From NCBI GenBank assembly GCA_965225955.1, contig CBDDBX010000029.1:1-64000 (forward strand): a stretch of 64,000 nucleotides of DNA. Direction: 5' to 3'. The position numbers were made by a program, and so were the translations under genes. The notes beneath the pieces were generated by a model. The model saw nothing but the letters and a program-made list of their open reading frames with translations. It made no database searches and was not told the origin of the DNA. The DNA is from CBDDBX01 sp965225955 (GTDB lineage: Bacteria; Acidobacteriota; Aminicenantia; UBA2199). Shown here one piece after another: positions 37,613-46,868 of this stretch; position 1 is the first letter of the stretch; each line of letters begins with the position of its first letter.

Positions 37613-40600
37613 TTACCTCGCCGTTTTTTCTATGAATTGTGCAATTTCACTTATAGTGGGATAGTTCATAATCTGTGAAAGGAGAGCATCAAACTCCAGA
37701 TGAGCAGCAATGCCCTCTCTTAAATTTCCGGTTATCTGAGACATCTTCAGTGATTCAGCACCATAGTTGTAGAGACTATCCTTTTTACTTCCAACCTCAC
37801 TGTCCATAACTTCGCAGACTATCTTTCTGACAGCAGCTTCAGTTTCTGTATACTCTTCATCCTCTACTGCAGCTCCTCTATTCTGAGCTTTTGCGAGAAG
37901 ACTCTTCCGATCCACTTTACCGTTGGAAGTAAGAGGAAAGGAGTTGAGAGGAACTATCTGTGCCGGCACCATATAAACCGGCAGATGCTGACGACTGAAA
38001 TCTATAAGCCCTTCGGAATCCAGAGGAGTTTCCCCTGTTACAAAGCTGTGGATATTATCATTATCCACTATTGCTACAGCCTCTTTGACACCGGGAGATC
38101 TCATTAATGCAGCTTCAATCTCTCCAAGCTCTATTCTGTGACCTCTTACCTTCACCTGATTATCGACACGGCCGATAAACTCTATCTCCCCGCCTGGCAT
38201 ATACCTTCCCATATCTCCGGTAGCATACATCCTTTTCCCGTTAACAGGGTGGTGCAGAAACTTTCTGTCAGTAAGCTCTTTATCGTTGTAATAGCTCTGT
38301 GCAAGGCCTCTTCCCAGAATATAGAGCTCTCCGGTAACTCCAACAGGGCATTCGTTATAATTCCCGTCAAGTACCTGGAACTCCTGATTCTTAAGTGGCG
38401 CACCGTAAGGAACAGAACCTTTATACTCAAGCTCTCCACTGCACTCATGGGTAATAGACCAGATTGCAGCCTCAGTAGCTCCTCCCAGACTTACGATCTT
38501 TGTATCAGGAAAGAACCTTCTCTGCCTTTTGGGAAGTCTGTTGTTAATCCAGTCACCTGACATAAGAACGGTTTTCATTGATCTGTTCTCTTCAGCATCA
38601 ACTGATTCACAATACTCAACATACATCTGCATAAATGCAGGTACAGAATTCCAGATACTAACTCCATGTTTCTCAACCAGTTCATGCCAGTAACCGGGCT
38701 TTAATTCCCATTTATTTTCCGGAAATACCACTCTGCCACCAACTGACAGTAAACCGAAGATATCGTAAACTGAAAGGTCAAAGTTGAGCTTTGATAAACC
38801 TAGTACAGCGTCCTTTTTTGTTACAGAAAAACGCTCATTTATATCGAGAATAGTATTCATTGCAGCATCGTGGGTTACTGCAACTCCTTTTGGAACCCCG
38901 GTTGAGCCTGATGTAAAGATTATATATGCCAGCTCATCTACACTGCCTTCAGTATTAAGAGGCTTATCGAACCGTCTGTACTCATCTATTTTAAGTACTC
39001 TGCACTTCTCACTGAACTCCTCTCCAAAACCGCTGTCTGTAATGAGCAGGGAAATATCTGCACTATCAATAATACTCTCTACTCTCCCGGCTCCCTGATT
39101 CAGATCTATGGGTACATAAATACAACCTGCTGAGAGTATCCCCAACACAACAGTAACCTGGTGGGCGGATTTCTCTACAGCCACACCAATACGGCTGCCT
39201 CTCTCTGTACCGGTTCTCTCAATTCCTTCAGCAATATATGAAGCCTGAGCTACAAGATCTTCATAAGTAATCTCCACATCCCCTTCTATTACTGCTGTAC
39301 TGTGAGGATATTTTTCTGCAGCCTCCACAACTCCCTGATGGAGAAGTCTGGTTTCCACCTCTTCCGAAGTATCGTTTATCAGTTCTCTTTCTACTTTCTG
39401 CCAGTCCGGTATATCTATTTTGTAATCTTCATCCCAGGTCTCTTCTGAAGATGCCATATCCTTGAGAATCTTCCCAAAGATCCCAAACATATCTTCAACA
39501 ATACGCTCTTCAAAGATTCCTTCTCTTACGTCCCAGTTGATGTTCATACCAAAATCCCCATCTATTACCTGGCAGTCAATAAATACCTGAGGAGTCTGGG
39601 TTATTCCTCCGATGAATTTACCTTTAAGGCTTACTCCTGTATTTCCCGCAACCCCTATGGCACTGGTAAAGACAATGGGATTAAAAACAGTTTTCCTCTG
39701 CTTTACAGAAAGCTCCCTCATAACCTCAATACCTGAGAAACTGCTGTGATCCATATTCTCAAAGAGTGTTGAGTTTATGGTTTTTCCTTTATCTGCAAAG
39801 TTCTCTTTTCTGTTCCAGTCCATTTCCAGAAGCATTACTGAGGTAAAGTCACCAACTACCCTGTTTATTTCAGGATGAGCATCTTTACGGTTCAGAAGAG
39901 TGAGGTTAACAGAGAATCTCTTCTCACTGCTCCACTTCTGTAATACTGCTCCATAAGCAGTAAGTACTGCTGCTGTTGGGGTAACTCCTCTTTCAAGAGC
40001 AAGTTTTTTAAACCTCTCCCACTCTTCCTTTTCAAGGTTAAAGAAGTGCCTTTTAAACTCTGTAACTGAATTTTCAGTTACAGCTCTTACAGGAAGCTCA
40101 GGTGCCAGGGGAAGAGTCTCGACTTTATCGAGCCAGAATCTCTTATCCTTCTCATAATCAGAACTACTCTTCAGGCTCTTCTCATAGAGAACGCAATCCC
40201 TGAACCCCAGGGAAGGGAACTCTAACTTCTGATCTGTGAGACAGAGAGTTTCAAACTGAGCAAGAATCATCCACATACTTGTCCAGTCAGCAATTATGAA
40301 CTCCATTGAGAAGTGGAGAACAGATCTCTTATCCATCCGGTTTACTGCAAACTCAAACTGAGGCCACTCCCCGGTTTTATAGACCTTCCCCTGCATACTT
40401 TTACGTACTTCCCTCAGAATATCTCCAGAGTTTTCCTCTTCCATTCCTCTCAGATCGTTGTAACCTGCAAAATATTCAGGAATCTCTTCCAGAGTCTTCT
40501 GGGTACCATTATGGTTAATAACAGTATGGAGCATGCTGTGGTTATTAATGAGAGTTTTCAAAGCAGAATTGACTCTCTCAATGTCCAGATCAGGATATTC

Positions 40601-40909
40601 AATCTCCATATATGTATGGCATGATACACCTCCATAATTGAGGTTGGGATTCTTTCCCAGAGAGTATGCAAGCTGAATATCTGTTAATGGAAAAGCTTCG
40701 TAATTATCCTCTGTTACTGTTAATTCCACACTTCTGCTGTTTAACTCAAGCCATTCAACTATATCTTCTTTATTCTTCTTCAGAATCTGGATATCTGCTC
40801 CCTTCATCTCGCCTTTGGGAGCCTGATATCTCAATCTTCCTTCATCAAGCCAGAGCCTGATTTTCCTGTGATGGAACTTTTCCATCAGTTCCGGTATATT
40901 TTCCCTCAT
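37613..40909 (-). CDS. NRPS protein: TubC docking-Cy-A(Cys-like)-T
   Basis: Residues 1-58 are a TubC-type N-terminal docking domain (IRLWLDEGRLRYQAPKGEM). Residues 70-500 are a heterocyclization domain. Its catalytic motif reads E203xxxxD208xxS211, so the first Asp of DxxxxDxxS is Glu. The adenylation domain (about 530-990) has NFDLSVYDIF, WNSVPAF, MSGDWIN and GGATEAAIWS, the pattern of cysteine-activating pyochelin/yersiniabactin domains. The carrier serine is Ser1053 (YGAESL). The docking domain implies that it receives its chain from a separate upstream protein, plausibly the FAAL-ACP encoded next. Product: an N-acyl or aryl thiazoline. Confidence 0.9.
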   Translation of the reverse strand: MRENIPELMEKFHHRKIRLWLDEGRLRYQAPKGEMKGADIQILKKNKEDIVEWLELNSRSVELTVTEDNYEAFPLTDIQLAYSLGKNPNLNYGGVSCHTYMEIEYPDLDIERVNSALKTLINNHSMLHTVINHNGTQKTLEEIPEYFAGYNDLRGMEEENSGDILREVRKSMQGKVYKTGEWPQFEFAVNRMDKRSVLHFSMEFIIADWTSMWMILAQFETLCLTDQKLEFPSLGFRDCVLYEKSLKSSSDYEKDKRFWLDKVETLPLAPELPVRAVTENSVTEFKRHFFNLEKEEWERFKKLALERGVTPTAAVLTAYGAVLQKWSSEKRFSVNLTLLNRKDAHPEINRVVGDFTSVMLLEMDWNRKENFADKGKTINSTLFENMDHSSFSGIEVMRELSVKQRKTVFNPIVFTSAIGVAGNTGVSLKGKFIGGITQTPQVFIDCQVIDGDFGMNINWDVREGIFEERIVEDMFGIFGKILKDMASSEETWDEDYKIDIPDWQKVERELINDTSEEVETRLLHQGVVEAAEKYPHSTAVIEGDVEITYEDLVAQASYIAEGIERTGTERGSRIGVAVEKSAHQVTVVLGILSAGCIYVPIDLNQGAGRVESIIDSADISLLITDSGFGEEFSEKCRVLKIDEYRRFDKPLNTEGSVDELAYIIFTSGSTGVPKGVAVTHDAAMNTILDINERFSVTKKDAVLGLSKLNFDLSVYDIFGLLSVGGRVVFPENKWELKPGYWHELVEKHGVSIWNSVPAFMQMYVEYCESVDAEENRSMKTVLMSGDWINNRLPKRQRRFFPDTKIVSLGGATEAAIWSITHECSGELEYKGSVPYGAPLKNQEFQVLDGNYNECPVGVTGELYILGRGLAQSYYNDKELTDRKFLHHPVNGKRMYATGDMGRYMPGGEIEFIGRVDNQVKVRGHRIELGEIEAALMRSPGVKEAVAIVDNDNIHSFVTGETPLDSEGLIDFSRQHLPVYMVPAQIVPLNSFPLTSNGKVDRKSLLAKAQNRGAAVEDEEYTETEAAVRKIVCEVMDSEVGSKKDSLYNYGAESLKMSQITGNLREGIAAHLEFDALLSQIMNYPTISEIAQFIEKTAR

Positions 40910-40929
40910 AAATTTCTCCTGGTACTCCT

Positions 40930-42009
40930 CTAAATAACTCCCTCATCCATATCTTCATTCTCTGATGAACCAGTTTCAATATGGATATCATCAACATTAC
41001 CTATTCTCCGGTATACACTTTGGGGATCATCTATCTCCACCAGATTGTAAACCCCGGGTGCCACCTCCCCTTTCAGTACTGCAACAGCGGTTGCTGCTGT
41101 TACTGCACCTGACAGTACATGCTGCTCTTCAGTTTTAAGAGAGAGTACATGCTCTTCAGTGGTTCCGTTTTTCAGACCTGTAGCTTTTAAATAGAATTTA
41201 ATCTGTCTATGAAACTCCTCTGCATCTTTAAGAGAGGATTCACATATATCCCGGACAGTCTTCTGAGGATCTGTCTGAAAAGTGAATCTTGCTCTTCTGA
41301 GAACGGAGTTGAAGTGGACACCTTCAATTGCAAAATTCCATATTCCCTTTTTTATGGAATAGTTATTCACAATATAGTCAGACTCCTCGTCAAAGAAGGG
41401 GTAGAACTGAGTCGAATCAGCAAAAAGACCTTCTGTATCCATCACAGGTATTCCGCAGCCGGTAATTCCATTTTCCCACTTAACCATGGATCGGTTCTCA
41501 CTTCTTACAATCCCCTGGATAAAGTCTGTGGCTCCGGTTTCACTGTAGGGAGAAATTCCTCCAAAGGAGTACTCAAGGGTCTCTGCTCTTTCAAAATGGT
41601 CAAGTACCACTCTCTGCAGAATCCCCGAAAGCCCCTGGGAGGTTCCTGAGCAGTATACAAGTACCTTTTCAGGATTTCTGCCTTTAAGCTGCTCCATTCC
41701 CGCATCCATTCCCACATCTACATAATCAACTCCCATCTCCATGGCAGAGGAAGCAATTCTGTATGCAGTTTTATAGGAGGGTCCTGAGCAGTTAATGAGA
41801 AGGCTGCAGCCATCAATAAAACGGGAAAGATTTCTGCTATTCTCAAAATCCACCTTCTGAAGCTTCACTTCGGGAAAAAGTTTTTTAAACTCCTTCTCCA
41901 CCTTCTCCGGTGACCTTCCTCCTGCTTTCACAGCAGAATATCCCCAGCTGGTAAGGCGCTTAACAACCTCTGTCCCGATGCTTCCATAACCCCCTATAAT
42001 ACCAATCAT
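40930..42009 (-). CDS. NAD(P)-dependent reductase of the saccharopine-dehydrogenase fold, likely thiazoline reductase
   Basis: This 359-residue protein opens with a dinucleotide-binding motif MIGIIGGYGSIGTEVV and a second strand ending AGGR, as in saccharopine dehydrogenase NADP-binding domains. DYVDVGMDAGM and YCSGTSQGLSGIL follow. Its start overlaps the stop of the Cys A-MT-T gene (ATGA). In pyochelin and yersiniabactin clusters the gene in this context (pchG/irp3, and pchK in the enantio-pyochelin cluster) reduces one thiazoline to thiazolidine. I infer that role. The fold differs from the Gfo/Idh type expected for PchG/Irp3, so the assignment rests on context. Confidence 0.72.
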   Translation of the reverse strand: MIGIIGGYGSIGTEVVKRLTSWGYSAVKAGGRSPEKVEKEFKKLFPEVKLQKVDFENSRNLSRFIDGCSLLINCSGPSYKTAYRIASSAMEMGVDYVDVGMDAGMEQLKGRNPEKVLVYCSGTSQGLSGILQRVVLDHFERAETLEYSFGGISPYSETGATDFIQGIVRSENRSMVKWENGITGCGIPVMDTEGLFADSTQFYPFFDEESDYIVNNYSIKKGIWNFAIEGVHFNSVLRRARFTFQTDPQKTVRDICESSLKDAEEFHRQIKFYLKATGLKNGTTEEHVLSLKTEEQHVLSGAVTAATAVAVLKGEVAPGVYNLVEIDDPQSVYRRIGNVDDIHIETGSSENEDMDEGVI

Positions 42010-44729
42010 ATTACTCCCTCTTCCATAAGAAGGTCCTCTCTGTTACTGTCAATACTGGCTGCAACATCCATTAGCACAGGATTGTCAAACATCTCACGGA
42101 GAGAATATGTAAAATTATAGATTTTATTAATCTTATTAAGAAAACGCGTTGCCAGAAGACTGTCTCCTCCAAGCTGAAAAAATGAGGAGTTTCTGCCTAC
42201 TTCAGCTATTCCCAGGATCTCCTTCCAGAGATCCGCTACCTGAATCTCAGTTTCACCATCAGGCATAACAAACTCCTCCTGAGGCATACTGTCCATAAGT
42301 TTTTTTATAGCACCTACATCCACCTTACCGTTTCCTGTAAGCCCCACTCTGTATACCATTCTTATAGTTTCCGGTACCATATACCCCGGTACAGAAACTC
42401 TTAGAAACTCCTGCAGATCTTCCGGTTTTATTCTCTGATCCCTTTTATTAACTCTGGCTTCCAGAATAACTGTTGCTGTATCTGACATCCGGGTTGCCTC
42501 AACAGATACAAAGCCTTTTGCATTGAGTATTGTTCCCCACTCTTCAGATTTGAGCATGGGACTGAAGGGTTCTTTTCTGTTTTTGAACTCTTTAAATCCT
42601 TTCTCCAGAAGAGCTGAAGTTACAAGCCCAATCGGAGGAAACTCATTCTGCTCCATCATAAGGAGTCTTCCACCAGGTTTAAGGAGAGTATAGGCAAAAG
42701 CCGGCCCTTCTTCTGCATCTCTGTACTGGTGCATTGTATTAAGAGCTATGAGAATATCAAAACTGAACTCACTTCCTTCAGGAACCAGATCACCATCAGC
42801 ATAGATAACCTTAAGTTTTTCATCTATCTTCCCAGCCCTCTCTTTTTCACCTGCTCCTCTGACAATACAGGTAAGCTCTGAATTATCAGGGAGCCTCTTC
42901 AGAAGATAGTCGGGAATCAGATCTCCTCTCACATCCATAACTGCTACTTTAAGACTTCCCTTTTCAGCAGCTCCGGAATTTACTTCTGCTACCATATATT
43001 CAAGGCCTTCCACTATTCCTTCATCTTTAAAGAAGAGATGATCTATTGAAAAATATGGGTGATCAAGAAGCCACAAAGGATCTCTTCTTCCGGTTACTGT
43101 ATCTGCCACCGCCTCTTTTATCTGAGAAAGCTCCTTTAATAGTTCACTATCTGCAGCGACACTACTATCTTCATGTAATTCAAGCCACCTCTTCCAGGAC
43201 TCAACCACCCTGATATCAGAATCCCGGAGTTCAGGATATTCATTAAAGATATCTCTCATGAAGAGAGCAATAGCCTTATCTGAAGCCTGGTCGGGTTTAA
43301 TGCCAGCAAACCCCTGCACCTCATCCTTATCTGAAACAGAACTTTCCGGGGTATAAGCCAGAGCAAGCTGTTTTGCACCGCCATTTTCTATAATCATGGC
43401 AAAATTGTCTGCAACCCCTTCAATCTTAGCGGCGTTGTGTTCTATCTCCCCGATTTCAATTCTGTAACCATTCAGTTTTACCTGCCTGTCTTTACGTCCA
43501 AGAAACTCTATATCGTGATTCTCATCATAACGGCCTGTGTCGCCGGTATAGTACCAGGGAACACCATCAAGGTTTATAAACCTGTCTGCTGTAAGTTCTG
43601 AATCTCCAAGATAGCCCTTTGCAACACCCCGGCCACCAAGCCAGATATTCCCCTGAACACCATCTTCACAATCCATACCTTCATCATCTGTTACTCTTAT
43701 CTGCTGATTACCCAGAGGTCTTCCGTAAGGCACAGATTTCCATTCAGAATTAAGCGATTTTACGGGATAGTATGAAGACCAGATAGAAGCTTCTGTAGCT
43801 CCACCCAGAGCAAAGATTTTAAGGTCCGGCGCAATTTTAAAAGCCCTTTCCACAAGCTGTGGCATTACCCAGTCACCTGACACCATAACGGTTTTCAGAG
43901 AGAGGTCAGCAGGATTATCTTCCCAGCATGAGAGCACCATATCAAAAAGCGCAGGAACAGAGTTCCAGACTGTAACTTTATACTCTTTAAGTACTTCATA
44001 CCAGAACAGAGCTTCTCTGCTCTTCTCTTCAGGAATCATTATCAGACTCCCTCCAGCTCCCAGCATACCAAAAATATCGTATACTGACAGATCAAAATCG
44101 AGAGCAGATACGCTGATAGCGCAGTCACCCTCTCCTATATTGAATTTCTGATTCACATCTTCTATTGTATTCCAGGCTCCATCGTGGGAGATCATTACCC
44201 CTTTTGGTTCTCCCGTAGTACCTGAAGTAAAGATTATATATGCAAGGTCATCTACTGATATGTCAGGAGTTGTAGGTATATATCTATCATCTACGGCACT
44301 TTTCAGATCAATAGCCTCAACTGAACCGGGGAGCTCTTTTTCACTAATACAGAAACGGATATTCCCCCTTTCAAATATTTTCCTCTTCCTCTCATCAGGT
44401 TGCTCAGAACCGATAGGTACATAGACTCCACCAGCCACAAGAATACCCAGAACAGCAATCACCTGCCCCCCTCCTCTTGGTAGAGAAACAGCTACATTCT
44501 CTTTTGCCCTGACTCCACGCATCTGCAGATACCCTGCAAGGTAGATGGCTTTATCCATGAGGTTCCCATAAGTCATTGATACCCAGGAACCGTTTTCCAT
44601 CCAGCTTACCGCTGTTTTATCAGGCTCTCTGCCTGCAGATTCAATAAATTTTTCATAAAGTAATCTGCCCTCTATTACTACACCGGAACTGTTAATATCT
44701 CTCGGGATAGTCTTTTCCTGTAAATTCAT
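42006..44729 (-). CDS. NRPS protein: A(Cys-like, with embedded MT/epimerase-like domain)-T
   Basis: Of 907 residues, the protein starts directly with an adenylation domain (DFDLSVYDIF, WNSVPALF, VSGDWV, GGATEASIWS: cysteine-type pocket). After A8 (GRKDRQVKLNGYRIEIGEIE, about 410-430) a methyltransferase-like domain is inserted (about 450-770), then A10 (TGNGKVD) and a carrier with Ser857 (LGGDS). The SAM-binding glycine motif is degenerate (VAVMDVRGD near 595-603). That is what is known for the methyltransferase-derived epimerase domain of PchE/HMWP2, which inverts the cysteine centre without methylating. It lacks its own Cy domain, so it works with a Cy domain in trans. Confidence 0.88.
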   Translation of the reverse strand: MNLQEKTIPRDINSSGVVIEGRLLYEKFIESAGREPDKTAVSWMENGSWVSMTYGNLMDKAIYLAGYLQMRGVRAKENVAVSLPRGGGQVIAVLGILVAGGVYVPIGSEQPDERKRKIFERGNIRFCISEKELPGSVEAIDLKSAVDDRYIPTTPDISVDDLAYIIFTSGTTGEPKGVMISHDGAWNTIEDVNQKFNIGEGDCAISVSALDFDLSVYDIFGMLGAGGSLIMIPEEKSREALFWYEVLKEYKVTVWNSVPALFDMVLSCWEDNPADLSLKTVMVSGDWVMPQLVERAFKIAPDLKIFALGGATEASIWSSYYPVKSLNSEWKSVPYGRPLGNQQIRVTDDEGMDCEDGVQGNIWLGGRGVAKGYLGDSELTADRFINLDGVPWYYTGDTGRYDENHDIEFLGRKDRQVKLNGYRIEIGEIEHNAAKIEGVADNFAMIIENGGAKQLALAYTPESSVSDKDEVQGFAGIKPDQASDKAIALFMRDIFNEYPELRDSDIRVVESWKRWLELHEDSSVAADSELLKELSQIKEAVADTVTGRRDPLWLLDHPYFSIDHLFFKDEGIVEGLEYMVAEVNSGAAEKGSLKVAVMDVRGDLIPDYLLKRLPDNSELTCIVRGAGEKERAGKIDEKLKVIYADGDLVPEGSEFSFDILIALNTMHQYRDAEEGPAFAYTLLKPGGRLLMMEQNEFPPIGLVTSALLEKGFKEFKNRKEPFSPMLKSEEWGTILNAKGFVSVEATRMSDTATVILEARVNKRDQRIKPEDLQEFLRVSVPGYMVPETIRMVYRVGLTGNGKVDVGAIKKLMDSMPQEEFVMPDGETEIQVADLWKEILGIAEVGRNSSFFQLGGDSLLATRFLNKINKIYNFTYSLREMFDNPVLMDVAASIDSNREDLLMEEGVI

Positions 44730-44754
44730 TTTATCTTTCCCCTGAAAATTAAAG

Positions 44755-45765
44755 TTATCTTCTGCTTATATTTCTCAATGCCATTATGTAACACGATGCT
44801 GCAACAGTTAAAGTAAGCCCAATATAAGGTAGAGCCGGAACTATACTGTCGCTTTTCTGTATAAGCTCAATACTCCCGCTGATCCATCTTTGTGGCACAT
44901 AAGCACCCACAGTCTGCATCCAGGCAGGCATACTGCTGTAAGGAAACAGAGCTCCCGAAAGAATTGCCATTGGGAAAAAGATGAATGTTCCGATACTCCA
45001 GAGCATTCCCTCCTCCTTCAGAACTGATGCGAAGAGTGAGTAGACTCCAACGGAAAAGAGTGAGGCCACCAGTACCATTACAAAGAACCAGATACTGTTT
45101 CTCATACCAAAGTCAAAATTAAAAACCAGACAGAAGGTGTAGTAAGCAGTAGCAGTCATGACCATTGAGCCAAAATAGACTGCAGCTTTTCCTGTTAAAT
45201 ATGAGAAAGGAGAGATTCCACTAAGTAAAATTCTATCCCTCATTCCACTGTTTTTCTCTCTTATAAGAATTCCTGCCATAATTCCTGAAGCAGTAATAAA
45301 CTTAAAAAGCATGATTCCAAGACCGTAAGATATGGGAAGTCCCTTTTCTTCAACCGGATTTACAGCAACTTCAAGTCTTCTGTCTTCAGGTTCAGAATTT
45401 ACAGCATTAATGATGGTTGTAACAGTTTTCTCTACCTCTGAACCTTCAGAGAGCCTTATTATTTCTGTATTACCGTTATTATTGAGAACCACAGTCAGTT
45501 CAATATTGCCCCCGATCATTTTCTTTACAGCATCATCGTAATCTGTGTCAATTATAGTAAGCCCTTCCACTCCGTTTAAAGCTTTATATATAACTTTACC
45601 TGAACCATCTGTAGACAGGTCTATTACAGAAATGTTATGGTTTTTCGAGTAGGCCAGTACCACTGTAAGCAGAAGCAGATAGACAATTGGAAATGTTGTC
45701 ATCGTATGAATATATCCCGGAGTTTTCTTAAACATTAACCAGGCCTGTTTAATAATATTTACCAT
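44755..45765 (-). CDS. ABC-2 type export permease
   Basis: This 336-residue permease has one N-terminal helix, a periplasmic domain of about 130 residues, then five C-terminal helices (for example GLGIMLFKFITASGIMAGIL and IGTFIFFPMAILSGALFP). The G-x-x-x-P-x-x-x-L-x-G-x-x-F-P type ending is typical of ABC-2 drug/antibiotic exporters. It is the second of two permeases behind one ATPase, which implies a heterodimeric exporter. Position directly ahead of the first NRPS gene (25-base gap) points to export of, or self-protection from, the product. Confidence 0.88.
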   Translation of the reverse strand: MVNIIKQAWLMFKKTPGYIHTMTTFPIVYLLLLTVVLAYSKNHNISVIDLSTDGSGKVIYKALNGVEGLTIIDTDYDDAVKKMIGGNIELTVVLNNNGNTEIIRLSEGSEVEKTVTTIINAVNSEPEDRRLEVAVNPVEEKGLPISYGLGIMLFKFITASGIMAGILIREKNSGMRDRILLSGISPFSYLTGKAAVYFGSMVMTATAYYTFCLVFNFDFGMRNSIWFFVMVLVASLFSVGVYSLFASVLKEEGMLWSIGTFIFFPMAILSGALFPYSSMPAWMQTVGAYVPQRWISGSIELIQKSDSIVPALPYIGLTLTVAASCYIMALRNISRR

Positions 45766-45775
45766 AGATCTTCTC

Positions 45776-46864
45776 CTAACTTGTCTGAACCATAAGGCTC
45801 GATTTTTTGCTTAGAGCTTTATAAATAAACAGCAGAACTACTGTGAGGGACATGCATACTGCAAGACACACCCAGGTGTGCATATCAACAATTCCAGCAT
45901 GGAGACTGTTTAAAGATTTTCCTGTCCAGTAGAGAGGACTTAACTTAATGAGAACCTTTACAATACTCATATGCTCCATCAGGTATACAGGAGCAAGAAC
46001 TCCTCCAGCATAAGAAGAACTCATTACACTCATCAGAATAATACTGTCGAGAACCGTTTTGGTTCTGGCAATCATCCCGATAACAATTCCAAAAGTGGAG
46101 CTTAATACCGCAATACTTAAAAGTACAAGGAGGATATAACCGATTTTATCTCCCCACTTTACTCCCAGATAGAGAGATGAGAAGAGATATACAGTTACAA
46201 CCTGCAGAAAACCTGCAATAATTCCAAGAGTAAGTTTGCTTATAAGTAGTGTACTGATTCCCCTTTTAGCCAGCTTAATTCTCTCAATAGTCCCAAGACG
46301 CCTCTCATTTATAACACTCTGCCCTATTACAAGAGCAATAAACATCATAATGAAAGCCAGCTCAGTAAAGGTAAAATATGCATTGGAGTTGATTGCTGGC
46401 TTGTTAATAACTGTGGTTTTGATTTTACTTCTGCTTTGAGTGGTATTTTTCCCCATAACCAGCTGAAAAATCCCTCTTACAAGTTTTCCTCCAACAGGTT
46501 CGTTGTAGGGTGATCTGTAGTAAGAGACCTTATTGCCTTTCAGGGTAATGAGGCCGAAAGCTTCGCTGCGGTTAACCCGCTCTTTTGCTTCATCAGGATT
46601 GCCTGTGTTTTCAAAAATCACACCTGTACTATTTTTAAGTGTTCTTCTGAAATTTTCCAGATCAGTGACAGCTGTTTCAGTTGCTCCTCCGTTAAATACC
46701 AGAAGCTTACCATCTCTGAAAGTATTATAGTCTTTTCCAACATAGTTCCTGAGAGCCGTTGTCATGAGCAGAATAAAGAGTACCGGTAAAACAAATACAA
46801 AGAGCATATTTCCCGGATTCTTCAGGAACTGCTTCAGCTCTTTTCTCATTATTGTTATATACAT
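45776..46864 (-). CDS. ABC-2 type export permease
   Basis: This 362-residue protein has an N-terminal helix (NMLFVFVLPVLFILLMTTAL), a periplasmic domain that carries an RSEAFGLITL-type segment, and five C-terminal helices. A cytosolic loop (ERRLGTIERIKLAKRGIS) contains the conserved R-x-x-G-T-x-E ATPase-coupling motif of ABC-2 exporters. Four bases separate it from the ATPase gene and ten from the second permease. The trio is a complete efflux pump. Confidence 0.9.
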   Translation of the reverse strand: MYITIMRKELKQFLKNPGNMLFVFVLPVLFILLMTTALRNYVGKDYNTFRDGKLLVFNGGATETAVTDLENFRRTLKNSTGVIFENTGNPDEAKERVNRSEAFGLITLKGNKVSYYRSPYNEPVGGKLVRGIFQLVMGKNTTQSRSKIKTTVINKPAINSNAYFTFTELAFIMMFIALVIGQSVINERRLGTIERIKLAKRGISTLLISKLTLGIIAGFLQVVTVYLFSSLYLGVKWGDKIGYILLVLLSIAVLSSTFGIVIGMIARTKTVLDSIILMSVMSSSYAGGVLAPVYLMEHMSIVKVLIKLSPLYWTGKSLNSLHAGIVDMHTWVCLAVCMSLTVVLLFIYKALSKKSSLMVQTS

Positions 46865-46868
46865 GATT

